Shown here: one piece after another, positions 9,166-17,731 of the stretch
Layout of the letters: each line of letters starts with the position of its first letter
Position numbering within the stretch: position 1 is the first letter of the stretch
From: Spirochaetota bacterium
Lineage (GTDB): Bacteria > Spirochaetota > UBA4802 > JAFGDQ01
Assembly (NCBI GenBank): GCA_034190085.1
Contig: JAXHTS010000085.1
Location: forward strand, 1 to 40,243
Reading direction: 5' to 3'
DNA length: 40,243 nucleotides
Made by a program: the position numbers and the translations under genes
The notes under the pieces: generated by a model
Told to the model about the DNA's origin: nothing
The model's database searches: none
The model's input: the letters and a program-made list of their open reading frames with translations, nothing else

Positions 9166-9795
9166 ATGATAGCAAATACTCGAATTCCGGCAACACTCTT
9201 AATTCTCATTCTACATTTCATTATTACATCCTTGGTATACCCTGAAATAAAAAAGAAGATACTGAAGGACGGCACCATTGAATATTATTCAGAAGAGAAA
9301 AAAGACATTGATCAGCACAAAAGGGCTCTATCCAAGAGTCCGTATAATAAACTCATCAATAGGATATCTAAAAAGGAGGGAGCAGACCCTTACCTAATAA
9401 AATGCATAATCAAGATAGAATCCAATTTTAATCCTGATGCAGTTTCAAAGGCTGGAGCCATGGGACTTATGCAGATTATGCAGGAGGTGGCAAGATACTA
9501 CGATGTTAAAGATCCATTGAATCCAGAAGAGAATCTAAAAGCCGGCATAAAACACCTAAAATCCATCATAGTATATTTTAATAATGATATCCCCCTTTCT
9601 CTCGCAGCTTACCACGCTGGAATCGGAAGGGTGAAGAAAGCGATGAAGATTCCTCCCATCAGTTCAACAGTAGACTATGTAGACAAGGTAATGTTATTAT
9701 ATAGCGGTAAAAGGATGAATGAAATAAGGACAAAGGTCAAGAGTCTCTATAAAAGGATTGAGAAGGATGGAACCATCGCAATCTCCGACAAGTAA
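9166..9795 (+). CDS. exported lytic transglycosylase with SLT domain
   Basis: Cleaves peptidoglycan glycan strands in the periplasm. A hydrophobic N-terminal segment (residues ~8-24) acts as signal peptide or anchor. A short KDGTIEYYSE-type segment follows, like the DUF4124 motif often found at the front of these proteins. The SLT domain spans residues ~62-180: catalytic Glu85 in KIESNFNP, GLMQ at 100-103 and the AYHAG motif near 147-151 in place of the common AYNAG. The 209-residue length fits small housekeeping SLT proteins. It is divergent from the TPR gene (242-bp gap) and converges with fliG 23 bases away. No strong ribosome binding site precedes the ATG. Confidence 0.9.
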   Translation: MIANTRIPATLLILILHFIITSLVYPEIKKKILKDGTIEYYSEEKKDIDQHKRALSKSPYNKLINRISKKEGADPYLIKCIIKIESNFNPDAVSKAGAMGLMQIMQEVARYYDVKDPLNPEENLKAGIKHLKSIIVYFNNDIPLSLAAYHAGIGRVKKAMKIPPISSTVDYVDKVMLLYSGKRMNEIRTKVKSLYKRIEKDGTIAISDK

Positions 9796-9818
9796 CAGTG
9801 ATTTTTTGACTCAATTCC

Positions 9819-10835
9819 TCACTCAACATATTTTTCCCGTTCCTTCCTGATGTTTATCATGCCATTGTCATTTAGGCTTATCATGATTGATGCAATCATA
9901 TGCCTGGCATCCTTTATTTCAGCCAAGCTCAAAGGACCCATGTTGAACATATCGGATAGAACATCTGTTGCCCTATTTCTGCTCATATTTCTCAAAAACT
10001 TGAATCTGATCTCATCTCCCGCCCCTTTGAGCGCCTTTGAAATGATATGATCATCATTCACCTCATCAATGAGTATTTGAACCTCCTGATGGCTCAGGTT
10101 TACAACGTTTTCAAAGGAAAATATTCTTTCTCTAATATTATCAGCGATCTGTGGAATTGTGGTATCAAAGTACTCCATTAATCTCTTTTCCTGATCAAGA
10201 CTCATGCGATTTAATATATCAACAATTGCATTCACGCCATCTGGCGCTTCATAGTTGTTGCTAGACTCTATAAGCTTTTCGTACTTCTTCTTGATAAACC
10301 GCACGATTTCAAGAACAGCTTCAGGGGATGTTTTCCCCAGTCTGGCCATCCTCTTTGAAACCTCTTTTGCAATATACGGTTGAAACCTATTCAGAACCTC
10401 AGCGGATTTATGTGGAGATAAATAAGCAAGGGTAACAGTTATGGTTTGCAGATGTTCGTTTTCTAAAAACGATGCTAATATTTCTGAATCGACGTCCCTT
10501 AGAAAGGCGAAACCCCTCTCAAGATCCTTTCTCGTCAGCTTAGTGAACACCTCCTCCGCTTTCTCTTCACCAAATGCCGACACAAGCAGATTTCGTGCTA
10601 CAGTTTCACCACCAGACAGGGTTCCCTGATTTCTCTTAAATTCTAGCAGAAACTCGCCTATCATCTCCTCCTTCTCTTCAATTGACAAGCTATCCACTTT
10701 GGCTATCTCTACAACAATCTTCCTTATGCTATCCTCGTCAAGATATTTCAACACCCTTGAAGCAGCATCAGGACCAATGGCAATCAGGAGAGAAGCGACC
10801 TTCTCCATGCCTGTCATCTGATCGATTGACTTCAT
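9819..10835 (-). CDS. fliG: flagellar motor switch protein FliG
   Basis: A C-ring rotor protein that couples to the stators and sets rotation direction. It is 338 residues, the usual length. Hallmarks visible are the N-terminal KVASLLIAIGPDAASRVLKYL segment, the middle-domain ENEHLQ at residues 126-130 (EHPQ in enteric FliG, with Leu for Pro), the hinge-like RIFSFENVV (compare MFVFEDI) and the C-terminal GPLSLAEIKDARHMI, which contains the charged stator-facing helix. Its ATG overlaps the stop of the rnfB-like gene by one base (TAATG), so the two are translationally coupled. No other flagellar gene is adjacent, so this may be one of several fliG copies, as is common in spirochetes; that cannot be tested here. 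Confidence 0.95.
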   Translation of the reverse strand: MKSIDQMTGMEKVASLLIAIGPDAASRVLKYLDEDSIRKIVVEIAKVDSLSIEEKEEMIGEFLLEFKRNQGTLSGGETVARNLLVSAFGEEKAEEVFTKLTRKDLERGFAFLRDVDSEILASFLENEHLQTITVTLAYLSPHKSAEVLNRFQPYIAKEVSKRMARLGKTSPEAVLEIVRFIKKKYEKLIESSNNYEAPDGVNAIVDILNRMSLDQEKRLMEYFDTTIPQIADNIRERIFSFENVVNLSHQEVQILIDEVNDDHIISKALKGAGDEIRFKFLRNMSRNRATDVLSDMFNMGPLSLAEIKDARHMIASIMISLNDNGMINIRKEREKYVE

Positions 10836-11683
10836 TATACTGATATAGTAACCCTATCAAAATTAATAACATTCTGTGGACATATATCAACACATTTCCC
10901 GCAATTAATACATTTATCATAATCAATAACTGCAAGAAAATCGATTACATCAATGGCCGTCTCAATATCAGGATTCTCGGTAAAGACCTCTTTACACGCC
11001 TTGATGCATCTTTTACATGCAATACAACCAACGGAACACCCCTTTTTCATTATTGGAGCCTTTTCTTTATTATTACAGAGAATATGTACCCCAAAACCTT
11101 CATCAATGAGGGTAATAATCCCCCTTGGACAAGCCTCAACACAATTGCCACATCCAGTACACTCTTCCCAATCCACAGATGGAAGTCCGCTTTCTAAAAT
11201 GCGAATTGCTCCAAAGGGGCAGGAGTTCACGCAATCTCCAAGTCCTAAACACCCATACTTGCATACCTTAAATCCTCCCCTAATCTGTCCAGCAGCTAAA
11301 CAGCTTTTGGGTCCATCATAGATAAATTTAGTTTTTGTCGCACCCCTACTACCCTGACAGCATACCCTCGCCTTCTTAGGAATAGCAATCTCAGCCTCAA
11401 CTCCCATGATATCACAAATCTCATTGGTTACATCAGGTCCTCCAACCGGGCATAGGTTCAAAGATACGCTGCCTTCTATTATATTAGATGCATATCCAGC
11501 ACACCCAGCTTCTCCGCATGCGCCGCAATTAACGCCTGGAAGAGCCTCCAATACTAACGCAAAACGAGGATCTTTATCTACTTTCAATTTCAATTTTGCA
11601 TAGGATAATACAAATCCGAAGATAACTCCAATGGCAGTAATACTTATAACCGATGAAATCGAGGGTACAATAATCTCAATCAT
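10835..11683 (-). CDS. RnfB-like electron-transport iron-sulfur protein
   Basis: A 282-residue protein with the RnfB layout. It has an N-terminal membrane helix (residues ~5-28) followed by the RnfB-type cluster motif CGACGEAGC (Cys53, Cys56, Cys61) plus Cys78. Ferredoxin-type 4Fe-4S motifs follow around 145-155 (CxxxCP), 175-185 (CTGCGNCVEACP), 216-230 (CxxxCxxCxxxC) and 258-268 (CINCGKCVDICP). RnfB relays electrons from ferredoxin within the Rnf complex. None of rnfA, C, D, E or G flanks it; instead it is the first gene of a two-gene unit with fliG. A strong AAGGAG precedes the ATG. It may serve a scattered Rnf complex or another redox partner. Confidence 0.85.
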   Translation of the reverse strand: MIEIIVPSISSVISITAIGVIFGFVLSYAKLKLKVDKDPRFALVLEALPGVNCGACGEAGCAGYASNIIEGSVSLNLCPVGGPDVTNEICDIMGVEAEIAIPKKARVCCQGSRGATKTKFIYDGPKSCLAAGQIRGGFKVCKYGCLGLGDCVNSCPFGAIRILESGLPSVDWEECTGCGNCVEACPRGIITLIDEGFGVHILCNNKEKAPIMKKGCSVGCIACKRCIKACKEVFTENPDIETAIDVIDFLAVIDYDKCINCGKCVDICPQNVINFDRVTISV

Positions 11684-11992
11684 CTATATCTCCTTTTCCT
11701 TACACTTTCTCTTATTATAAATTCGAAAAATCACTTTTATCATAAATAGTCATCGCATTCCATATCTGATATGAATTTATATCTTGATGAGATTGCGAAG
11801 GTTAATCCCTAACGATTATTAAATAAAATTTATACTTGAAAAAAATCAATTATTATTTCAATATCTCATCACATTTTGTTTAAATGTGAATTTACAATTA
11901 AACATTGGTTTTTCTATTACTCAATAACTCAAGTTTCGTCAGACTTTATTTAGCGTGGTAGGAATATCTAATTAATTACCGAGGATAACTGC
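11684..11992. other. divergent promoter region, rnfB-like and GHKL protein genes
   Basis: A 309-bp AT-rich gap between divergent genes, so it should hold both promoters. I see a 7-bp inverted repeat CACATTT/AAATGTG with a 5-base spacer at 11870-11888 that could be an operator, but nothing shows which protein would bind it. There is no ORF of note and no terminator. Confidence 0.35.
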
Positions 11993-12637
11993 TTGAAAAA
12001 CCAGGATATTCAAACAGAATTGATCAATGCAGTAAACAATGGAGATGATATTGTATTCTTATCTTATTCCATGCTCGATGATACAGAGGATAGAATTAAG
12101 CTGGTTCTGCAAATAATTTTGAAGAATTATCAAAAAGATGAATGGTTTACACCATTATACTCCTGTATTAAAGAGTTATTATCAAATGCTATAAAGGCAA
12201 ATGCAAAGAGGATACTTATTGACGAGGGAGTAATCAAGGATCCAGATAACATAATAGAAGTGGTTAACAAATTAAGAACAATTCTAAATGAGGAGTCTTT
12301 GCTTGAGTATGGAATAAAGGTTAAGGAGAAGAGGCTATCCACAAGAATTTTTTTAATGGTGCAGGATGACACACTGATCATTAAGGTTGTAAACAACCTG
12401 CGCCTCTCATCAAGGGAGTTAAAAAGAATAAATGATAGAATAGAGAAATCCTACCATTACGACAGCATAGCAGAATTTTATCTCGATAATCCAGATCCAG
12501 TTGCTGAGGGCATGGGTCTTGGTCTGTCAATGGTTGTGGTGCTTCTTAAAAATATCGACATTGATCCCCACAATTTCACCGTAACCACTGATGGTAGAGA
12601 AAAAACATACGCAAAAATTGAAATCCCTCTAAATTAA
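11993..12637 (+). CDS. stand-alone GHKL (histidine-kinase-like) ATPase protein
   Basis: A 214-residue protein with a histidine-kinase-type ATP-binding fold but no phospho-acceptor histidine domain and no sensor domain. The N box is ELLSNAIKAN (Glu61, Asn65, Lys68), and a glycine-rich lid EGMGLGLSMVVVLLK lies near residues 173-187. The region where a DxGxG motif normally sits reads IIKVVNN instead, so nucleotide handling may differ from classical kinases. The start is TTG at 11993, supported by GAGGA eight bases upstream. It converges with the TetR gene only 8 bases downstream. Possible roles include an anti-sigma-like or two-component partner acting in trans; none can be assigned. Confidence 0.7.
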   Translation: MKNQDIQTELINAVNNGDDIVFLSYSMLDDTEDRIKLVLQIILKNYQKDEWFTPLYSCIKELLSNAIKANAKRILIDEGVIKDPDNIIEVVNKLRTILNEESLLEYGIKVKEKRLSTRIFLMVQDDTLIIKVVNNLRLSSRELKRINDRIEKSYHYDSIAEFYLDNPDPVAEGMGLGLSMVVVLLKNIDIDPHNFTVTTDGREKTYAKIEIPLN

Positions 12638-12644
12638 TGTACCC

Positions 12645-13256
12645 TTATTTCTTCAGATATGCCATTATCATGGCTAAGCAGGTTCGTGTCATCTGATCAA
12701 TATTATATTGAGACTTATTAAAAGTCCATTGAATGGCAATAACAGCGATCATAGATGTGATGACATACGCTGTATTGGAAGAGTTTACATTATTAAAGAC
12801 TCCCTTTTTAATACCAATTTCAATAACCTTCTTTATCTCATTGAACATCAATTCAGTGATCTTATTATTAATATCCTTTATTCTTTCATTTATGGTCATT
12901 TGTGCTGTAAAATGAATCATAACAGGATATATCGCTGGATTTCTCTTTGCTGCTACAATATAGGCGATTATTATAGCTTTCAGCTTCCTTTCAGGAGTTC
13001 TATACCTTTCTGCTCTCTTTGTAATAATATCCTCAACCGCTGTATAGATCATTACAAGCAAGCTCACTAAAATATCCTCTTTAGTCTTAAAATAGTGAAG
13101 AATTCCTCCCTTGGATAAACCGGCTGTATTAGCAACATCCTCCAATGTAAAATCACTACACCCCTTTAGGGCAATTACCTCATAGGCTGCTTCAAGAATC
13201 TGAGTCTTACGCATCTCTTCCCTTGCTAAGTTTTTCGTAACCATTTCCTTCTCCAA
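12645..13256 (-). CDS. TetR-family transcriptional regulator
   Basis: A 203-residue regulator with the N-terminal TetR helix-turn-helix: ILEAAYEVIALKG, then FTLEDVANTAGLSKGGILHYF (residues ~18-62). The C-terminal ligand-binding domain is helical and not diagnostic. TetR proteins usually repress a neighbouring gene. The only close candidates here are its own gene and those behind the radical SAM gene, which lies upstream on the same strand. A TGTATACA palindrome at 13375-13382, within the 180-bp gap upstream, is a plausible but unproven operator. The ligand is unknown; the helical C-terminus with a KRNPAIYPVMIHF segment resembles lipid- or drug-responsive members only loosely. Confidence 0.85.
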   Translation of the reverse strand: MEKEMVTKNLAREEMRKTQILEAAYEVIALKGCSDFTLEDVANTAGLSKGGILHYFKTKEDILVSLLVMIYTAVEDIITKRAERYRTPERKLKAIIIAYIVAAKRNPAIYPVMIHFTAQMTINERIKDINNKITELMFNEIKKVIEIGIKKGVFNNVNSSNTAYVITSMIAVIAIQWTFNKSQYNIDQMTRTCLAMIMAYLKK

Positions 13257-13436
13257 ACCACATAATCATAGCGCAAATTCATCTGTACACTCTGTATATA
13301 AAAAACAATACATCCTCCCATTTGCACTAATATAATCATTCATTAATCATCACTACTCGGAAAGTGATATAATTTGTATACATAATTGCAAATAGAACCA
13401 TATAAGTTACCGGACATTAGACATAATGCTATATCT

Positions 13437-14465
13437 TTAATTAAATCCTACCCTCTTAAGTCTATAGAAGCTACCCCTTTTGGTACTCCTCTCTTCTATT
13501 TTATCATTTATCAATAGATATTGCAGCGACTCTGTTAACTTAGGCTTTTCAATTCCAAGTATAATCGATAAATCATTAAGGGTTGATGGCCTTCGTTCAA
13601 TTGTAGAGAGCACAGCCTTTGATACTTCCTTTAATCCAACATCTATCTCATCATTGTTGAGCACAGAATGTCGATGCACATGCTGCACAGAGGAAGCGCG
13701 ACATTGGATATCGTCAGCTTGTTTACAGTGATCCTTGTAAGCGTCCTGCGAGCCAACTATTTCAACCACAAGGGGAGCTAGATTATATTTAATTTCCTGT
13801 AAGCTATCTATTGTAGCAGCCTCAATCCATTCCTCTGAACCCGGTCTGTCAAGTGTATTGAGATGAATTCTGTCAGGTCTTATCCTTAAACAAGCATCTC
13901 GAATTCCCTCAATTTCTGATCTACGATCATTAATTCCAGGAACAATAAAAATCTCAAGAATAATCTCACCACAATACTCCTTCCTGAGTTCAATCAACCC
14001 GTTAATCACAGTCTTTACATCTATCCCTGAAATGGGCCTTGTAATTTTATCAAAGACACCTTCACTGATAGCATCTATTGATGGAATAATAATATCAGCG
14101 CCCAATACTGATTCTCTCACATCTTTATTATAGAACAGGGTTCCGTTGGTCAAAAGCGCGACTCTGTATTCTGAATAACTCTCCTTTAAAAAAGTGATTA
14201 TCCTTTTAATACCACTATGAAGGGTTGGTTCCCCTGAGCCTGAAAAAGTAAGCACATCAAGGGTTGGTCTGACCGATAGATATTCACTTAGCTCCGCTAT
14301 AACCCCATCCGTAGGCACATATTCATCTATTCTTGAAGTTAGATTGCTCGTCTCCCCACATTCACAATATATACAGTTTAGTGTGCATGTTTTGTATGGG
14401 ACTAAATCAATACCTAAAGATAGACCGAGTCTCCTTGAATTAACTGGACCGAATATATATTTCAC
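13437..14465 (-). CDS. radical SAM protein of the COG0731 type
   Basis: A 342-residue radical S-adenosylmethionine enzyme. The cluster motif is Cys27-TLN-Cys31-IY-Cys34, followed by Cys36, close to the N-terminus and preceded by FGPVNSRRLGLSLGID, a signature of the COG0731 group (often labelled wyosine-type or Fe-S oxidoreductase). The SAM-binding FSGSGEPTLH follows near residue 93. The C-terminal ~60 residues (KAVLSTIERRPSTLNDLSIIL) resemble a winged helix, so a nucleic-acid contact is possible. The substrate is unknown. The start is GTG 14465 with a weak AGG upstream. It sits alone, about 180 bp upstream of the TetR gene on the same strand. Confidence 0.85.
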   Translation of the reverse strand: MKYIFGPVNSRRLGLSLGIDLVPYKTCTLNCIYCECGETSNLTSRIDEYVPTDGVIAELSEYLSVRPTLDVLTFSGSGEPTLHSGIKRIITFLKESYSEYRVALLTNGTLFYNKDVRESVLGADIIIPSIDAISEGVFDKITRPISGIDVKTVINGLIELRKEYCGEIILEIFIVPGINDRRSEIEGIRDACLRIRPDRIHLNTLDRPGSEEWIEAATIDSLQEIKYNLAPLVVEIVGSQDAYKDHCKQADDIQCRASSVQHVHRHSVLNNDEIDVGLKEVSKAVLSTIERRPSTLNDLSIILGIEKPKLTESLQYLLINDKIEERSTKRGSFYRLKRVGFN

Positions 14466-14664
14466 TTGATTAAACCTATAAGCTTAGTCCGGCCATTTAT
14501 ACAATTTGATTGCTTTCAGTCTGTTTATTAGTTTAATCCTACTAAACAGAAACCTATCTGTTTTGCCTGCCTATTGAAGATTTATTATTATTTGTGCAGC
14601 AAATCCCACATAACAGTCAAACAGCACTACTCAATATATATGAGATATTCCTACTTTAAACCTG

Positions 14665-16371
14665 TTACTGACAAAAATTTATCCTCATATCAAAGGAAAG
14701 GTTGCTATCTACCCTCTTTCCAATTACGAATACGCTTCTCATTCTGTTTATCAACCTATAAAGGGCTGGTTTTGAACTAGTCAATAGCATTAAAATTTGT
14801 TTAAACTGGTTCCCTTCATCGAATTTGACATAAGAAACAAAAAAGGTTTGGTTGTCAACTTTTTTAAATTGCCGGTAATTCATATCACAAATGTTTTTCT
14901 CAATGGTATTAATTGTACTGTATAAGAATTGAAGATTGTTTCCTATACAAAATCCTCTATCTATAGCAACAAAATTCATCTTATTCCCATGTAGGGATTT
15001 ATACCAAAATGAATCAATACCCCCTCCTTCCTCTCCAAATCTGCCAGTCTTGCGATACTTTTTATCCATCTCCTTTTTTATACTCTTCCATAGTTTACTA
15101 TTTTCAGATTTATCCTGCAATGGATAAAATATAATGTAATTATCAAATCCCTTGTCTAACTTAGATTTTTCAATAACAAAATTATAGAAATCAATCGGAT
15201 AAGAGACAAAATAATTTGTCAAATCAATGCCAAAACTATGCGTAATATTTTTTGTGAATAGTGTTAAATCATACCCATCACTCATTACGTTATTCCCTCT
15301 TTTCCATATGCTCTGAAGAACCTTAGTGTCAATTGAGGAGTAGTAATAAACAAGCGGATTCTCTACATATAATGCCCTCCCTGCCATCCCTATCTTTAAT
15401 ATCTCCTTTAATGTCTTTGCATAAAGACTCTCGTTATTCATTCCCAAATCAACCTTAATGTCTATTTCAGTGGATTCAATCTTCAAGCTTAGGCCTATAT
15501 AATTTATGGAATCCAATTTTGACTCCTTTTTAATCTGCCCCCTTTTAGGAAATTCCCTTTGCCCTGTATCTGTTTTTTCAGTTTCCGATATATATTGCTT
15601 TTTTATGAAGGCTTTCTCTTTTAATGAACTGGTTTTATATTTATTCCCCCCCACATCCTTATTATATATATACTCTTTAACAAACTCCCTCTTTAAAAAG
15701 ATATTAATATCACTTATCCTCTCAATCCTCCCCTTGTATGCTTTGTAGAGTGGATCATCAACAATGCTTATCTCATTTGTCTCTCCAGCTTTTAAATCAA
15801 TTATTCGTTTTATTGAGCCTCCAGATGAGGTAAGAATAAAATAATCATCAACAGTCGTAAAAAAGATATCCTTCAATACTTGACCAACTCTATGTCTCTT
15901 GTAAGAAGCAATAATCGGATCCAGATCGATATCGGATCTATTGGTATTTGCCCTTTGAATTATCTTGATAAATTTCAGGTAAAAGTTATCGCTTTTTATA
16001 GGAAGAAATATAAGCATATCCTCCGACTCCCCTTTACCCTTCAGGCATGCCAAGGCTAAGGGTCGCTTAGTGTCAATTCCCGCTTTTCTTACGGATTGAA
16101 CATCATATATATCAATATCCGTTTTCCTTTTGAATGTATTAACCCATTGTGTCACTCCAACTGAATAATCATTAAATATTATATTATTAAATATATAGGA
16201 TACAATGCCAATGGTTTTATCAAGCCCTGAAACCCTCACAAAAAGGATTGCTGATGCTGGTGTGATTTCATCAAGCTCTGAAGACCCAATCCCCGCTACA
16301 GGTTCTTCATCTCCACTGACAAAGTATATTGGGAAAAGGGCAATAAATAAGGCTAATAGTATTCTATTCAT
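14665..16371 (-). CDS. large secreted protein of unknown function (DUF3352-like N-terminus)
   Basis: I do not recognise a function. The protein is about 568 residues from the ATG at 16371, which is preferred over an upstream TTG at 16395 because AAGGGGGTG lies between them at the right spacing. It has a clear signal peptide (MNRILLALFIALFPIYFVSG). The early segment ITPASAILFVRVSGLDK resembles the opening of DUF3352-type periplasmic proteins (PADA-x-VFV), and FVAIDRGFCIGNNLQFL near the C-terminus also fits that pattern. It lacks obvious catalytic motifs and has many Lys/Asp-rich stretches. It is flanked by a 200-bp gap and a 559-bp gap and appears monocistronic. It is probably a periplasmic or envelope protein; confidence in the family is low. 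Confidence 0.6.
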   Translation of the reverse strand: MNRILLALFIALFPIYFVSGDEEPVAGIGSSELDEITPASAILFVRVSGLDKTIGIVSYIFNNIIFNDYSVGVTQWVNTFKRKTDIDIYDVQSVRKAGIDTKRPLALACLKGKGESEDMLIFLPIKSDNFYLKFIKIIQRANTNRSDIDLDPIIASYKRHRVGQVLKDIFFTTVDDYFILTSSGGSIKRIIDLKAGETNEISIVDDPLYKAYKGRIERISDINIFLKREFVKEYIYNKDVGGNKYKTSSLKEKAFIKKQYISETEKTDTGQREFPKRGQIKKESKLDSINYIGLSLKIESTEIDIKVDLGMNNESLYAKTLKEILKIGMAGRALYVENPLVYYYSSIDTKVLQSIWKRGNNVMSDGYDLTLFTKNITHSFGIDLTNYFVSYPIDFYNFVIEKSKLDKGFDNYIIFYPLQDKSENSKLWKSIKKEMDKKYRKTGRFGEEGGGIDSFWYKSLHGNKMNFVAIDRGFCIGNNLQFLYSTINTIEKNICDMNYRQFKKVDNQTFFVSYVKFDEGNQFKQILMLLTSSKPALYRLINRMRSVFVIGKRVDSNLSFDMRINFCQ

Positions 16372-16612
16372 AGCATTCACCCCCTTATTATTCAATAGAT
16401 GAATCGATTTAACATCGTTTTGTTATGAGCAAAGAGAATTCAGCGTTTGAGGGATGAGTTGAAAAGATGTATAAATCGGCTTCACTGCTTAGGCGGCTTC
16501 ATGCCCTCTATTTTCATTGATGGTAGTGAAAGTGGAGAAAATACTGAAGCCTCTTGTCATCGTATTTCACAAGATAACCCTTATGTGTATCAGCTAACTA
16601 AATTTTAATATG

Positions 16613-16654
16613 AGTTTTTCAAATAATTACATCCGTGTAATTATTTGAAAAACT
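16613..16654. repeat. perfect 19-bp inverted repeat with TCCG loop
   Basis: The left arm at 16613-16631 and right arm at 16636-16654 are exact reverse complements and flank TCCG, which on the plus strand is a UNCG-type tetraloop. The stem is long and AT-rich and lacks the GC core and U-tract of a normal terminator. It is about 280 bp downstream of the UPF0280 stop. It could be a terminator, an RNA-processing stem or a cruciform-forming site. Confidence 0.6.
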
Positions 16655-16731
16655 AGTGTAGCTAAATTACCAATCCCTAGATTAATCCCTTTTCATCGAT
16701 CCAGGATTGTGGCGCTTAATTGTAATAACAT

Positions 16732-16771
16732 AAATTTTGAATAAATACATCCTTTTAATTTTTCAAAATTT
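16732..16771. repeat. 9-bp inverted repeat, second in the same gap
   Basis: AAATTTTGA at 16732-16740 is mirrored by TCAAAATTT at 16763-16771 with a 22-base interior that itself pairs poorly. The interior TACATCC is shared with the hairpin 80 bp to the left. It is much weaker than that hairpin, and may be chance in AT-rich DNA. Confidence 0.35.
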
Positions 16772-16930
16772 CGATGCGCTATATTTATCTACCTAAGTAT
16801 ATATTAAAGGGCATTTTGGGAAAAATTCAATTAAAAAATATTTTATCTTTCCTTTTATGTCGCTATATCCGGGTATTAGTATCTTTGCACAATAAACAGG
16901 GATAAAGAGACAAAGCATACTAATTGGAAG

Positions 16931-17668
16931 TTAATAGGGATTTGCGAATTCCACATCCCCTTTGGCTGCTAACTTATCTCCATAAATCACAACCGCTCCC
17001 CTTACTTTACTAATGCTCATCGCATATTCAATCGCTGTCTCAATATTATCTTCTGCTGTTACCATATTGCACATGCCCGTGGCCACAGCGTCTGATAGGG
17101 CTGTATTGTATGAAATGATTGTGGCAGCATCTGCCCTCCCAAAGCTAATGGAGTGCCCAATTTTTCCAGATGATGTGCAGATACCCATTGGAGTTTCATC
17201 CGGATCAATTCTTATCCCAATCCTCCCCGAAAAGGGGGAATCACCTACATAAATTGATATTACAACCGGCTCAACTACCTTCAAGTAGATATCTCCCCCA
17301 TTTTCTACTATGACCTCCTCTGATTGACCAAGCAACTCCATTCCAACAGACTCTGCAATTGCCCCTGCGACAGCAGCCATAGGGCCAACATTTGCGATCT
17401 CAGATGCGCTATACATGTTCTCAATAATTGCCGGAACACCCTCACACCTTGTCACAGGCTGTAAAGATGTTAAAAAACAATCCTGTCTCAGGATGTGTTC
17501 TCTTATTTCCTCTCTATTCTGTTCAACTATCCCTTTAGCATATTCAGAAAGATCCTTTCTCGCTCTAATAAAGAGATCTGTAGTTTCAACCCTTACTCCA
17601 AAACTCTTCCATCTCAATGTATTTGAATAATCTCTATAAAATCTATTACTAAACCTCATAAATATCAC
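16931..17668 (-). CDS. UPF0280/ApbE-superfamily protein (COG2122)
   Basis: A 245-residue member of the UPF0280 family, seen from ASEIANVGPMAAVAGAIAES (residues ~89-108), VENGGDIYLK and the closing SGKIGHSISFGRADAATIIS segment. The family is related to the ApbE FAD-transferase fold but lacks its usual length. In methanogenic archaea the COG2122 protein (MA1715 of Methanosarcina acetivorans) is tied to sulfide assimilation alongside HcyBio-type enzymes. Here it lies 63 bases downstream of the HcyBio gene on the same strand, exactly that arrangement. A GTG at 17668 or the ATG at 17659 is the start; neither has a good ribosome binding site. The biochemical step it performs remains unsettled in the family. 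Confidence 0.85.
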   Translation of the reverse strand: MIFMRFSNRFYRDYSNTLRWKSFGVRVETTDLFIRARKDLSEYAKGIVEQNREEIREHILRQDCFLTSLQPVTRCEGVPAIIENMYSASEIANVGPMAAVAGAIAESVGMELLGQSEEVIVENGGDIYLKVVEPVVISIYVGDSPFSGRIGIRIDPDETPMGICTSSGKIGHSISFGRADAATIISYNTALSDAVATGMCNMVTAEDNIETAIEYAMSISKVRGAVVIYGDKLAAKGDVEFANPY

Positions 17669-17731
17669 ATATCGTTTAATAGGATAATTGCAGATACCTT
17701 CTCTTCTCTATTGTGTAAGAATATGGTATAT

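Larger units (their letters stand above)
16372..16930. other. 559-bp intergenic region with two inverted repeats
   Basis: A gene-free stretch between the secreted-protein start and the UPF0280 stop. It has a perfect 19-bp hairpin at 16613-16654 and a second, weaker inverted repeat at 16732-16771. The loop areas of both contain TACATCC. No ORF, tRNA or recognisable structured RNA is seen. It lies downstream of UPF0280 and upstream of the secreted-protein gene. Confidence 0.5.

Noticed and set aside
14665-16395. TTG 16395 as the start of the secreted protein
   Set aside because: The ribosome binding site AAGGGGGTG lies after that codon and serves the ATG at 16371, which also begins the signal peptide.
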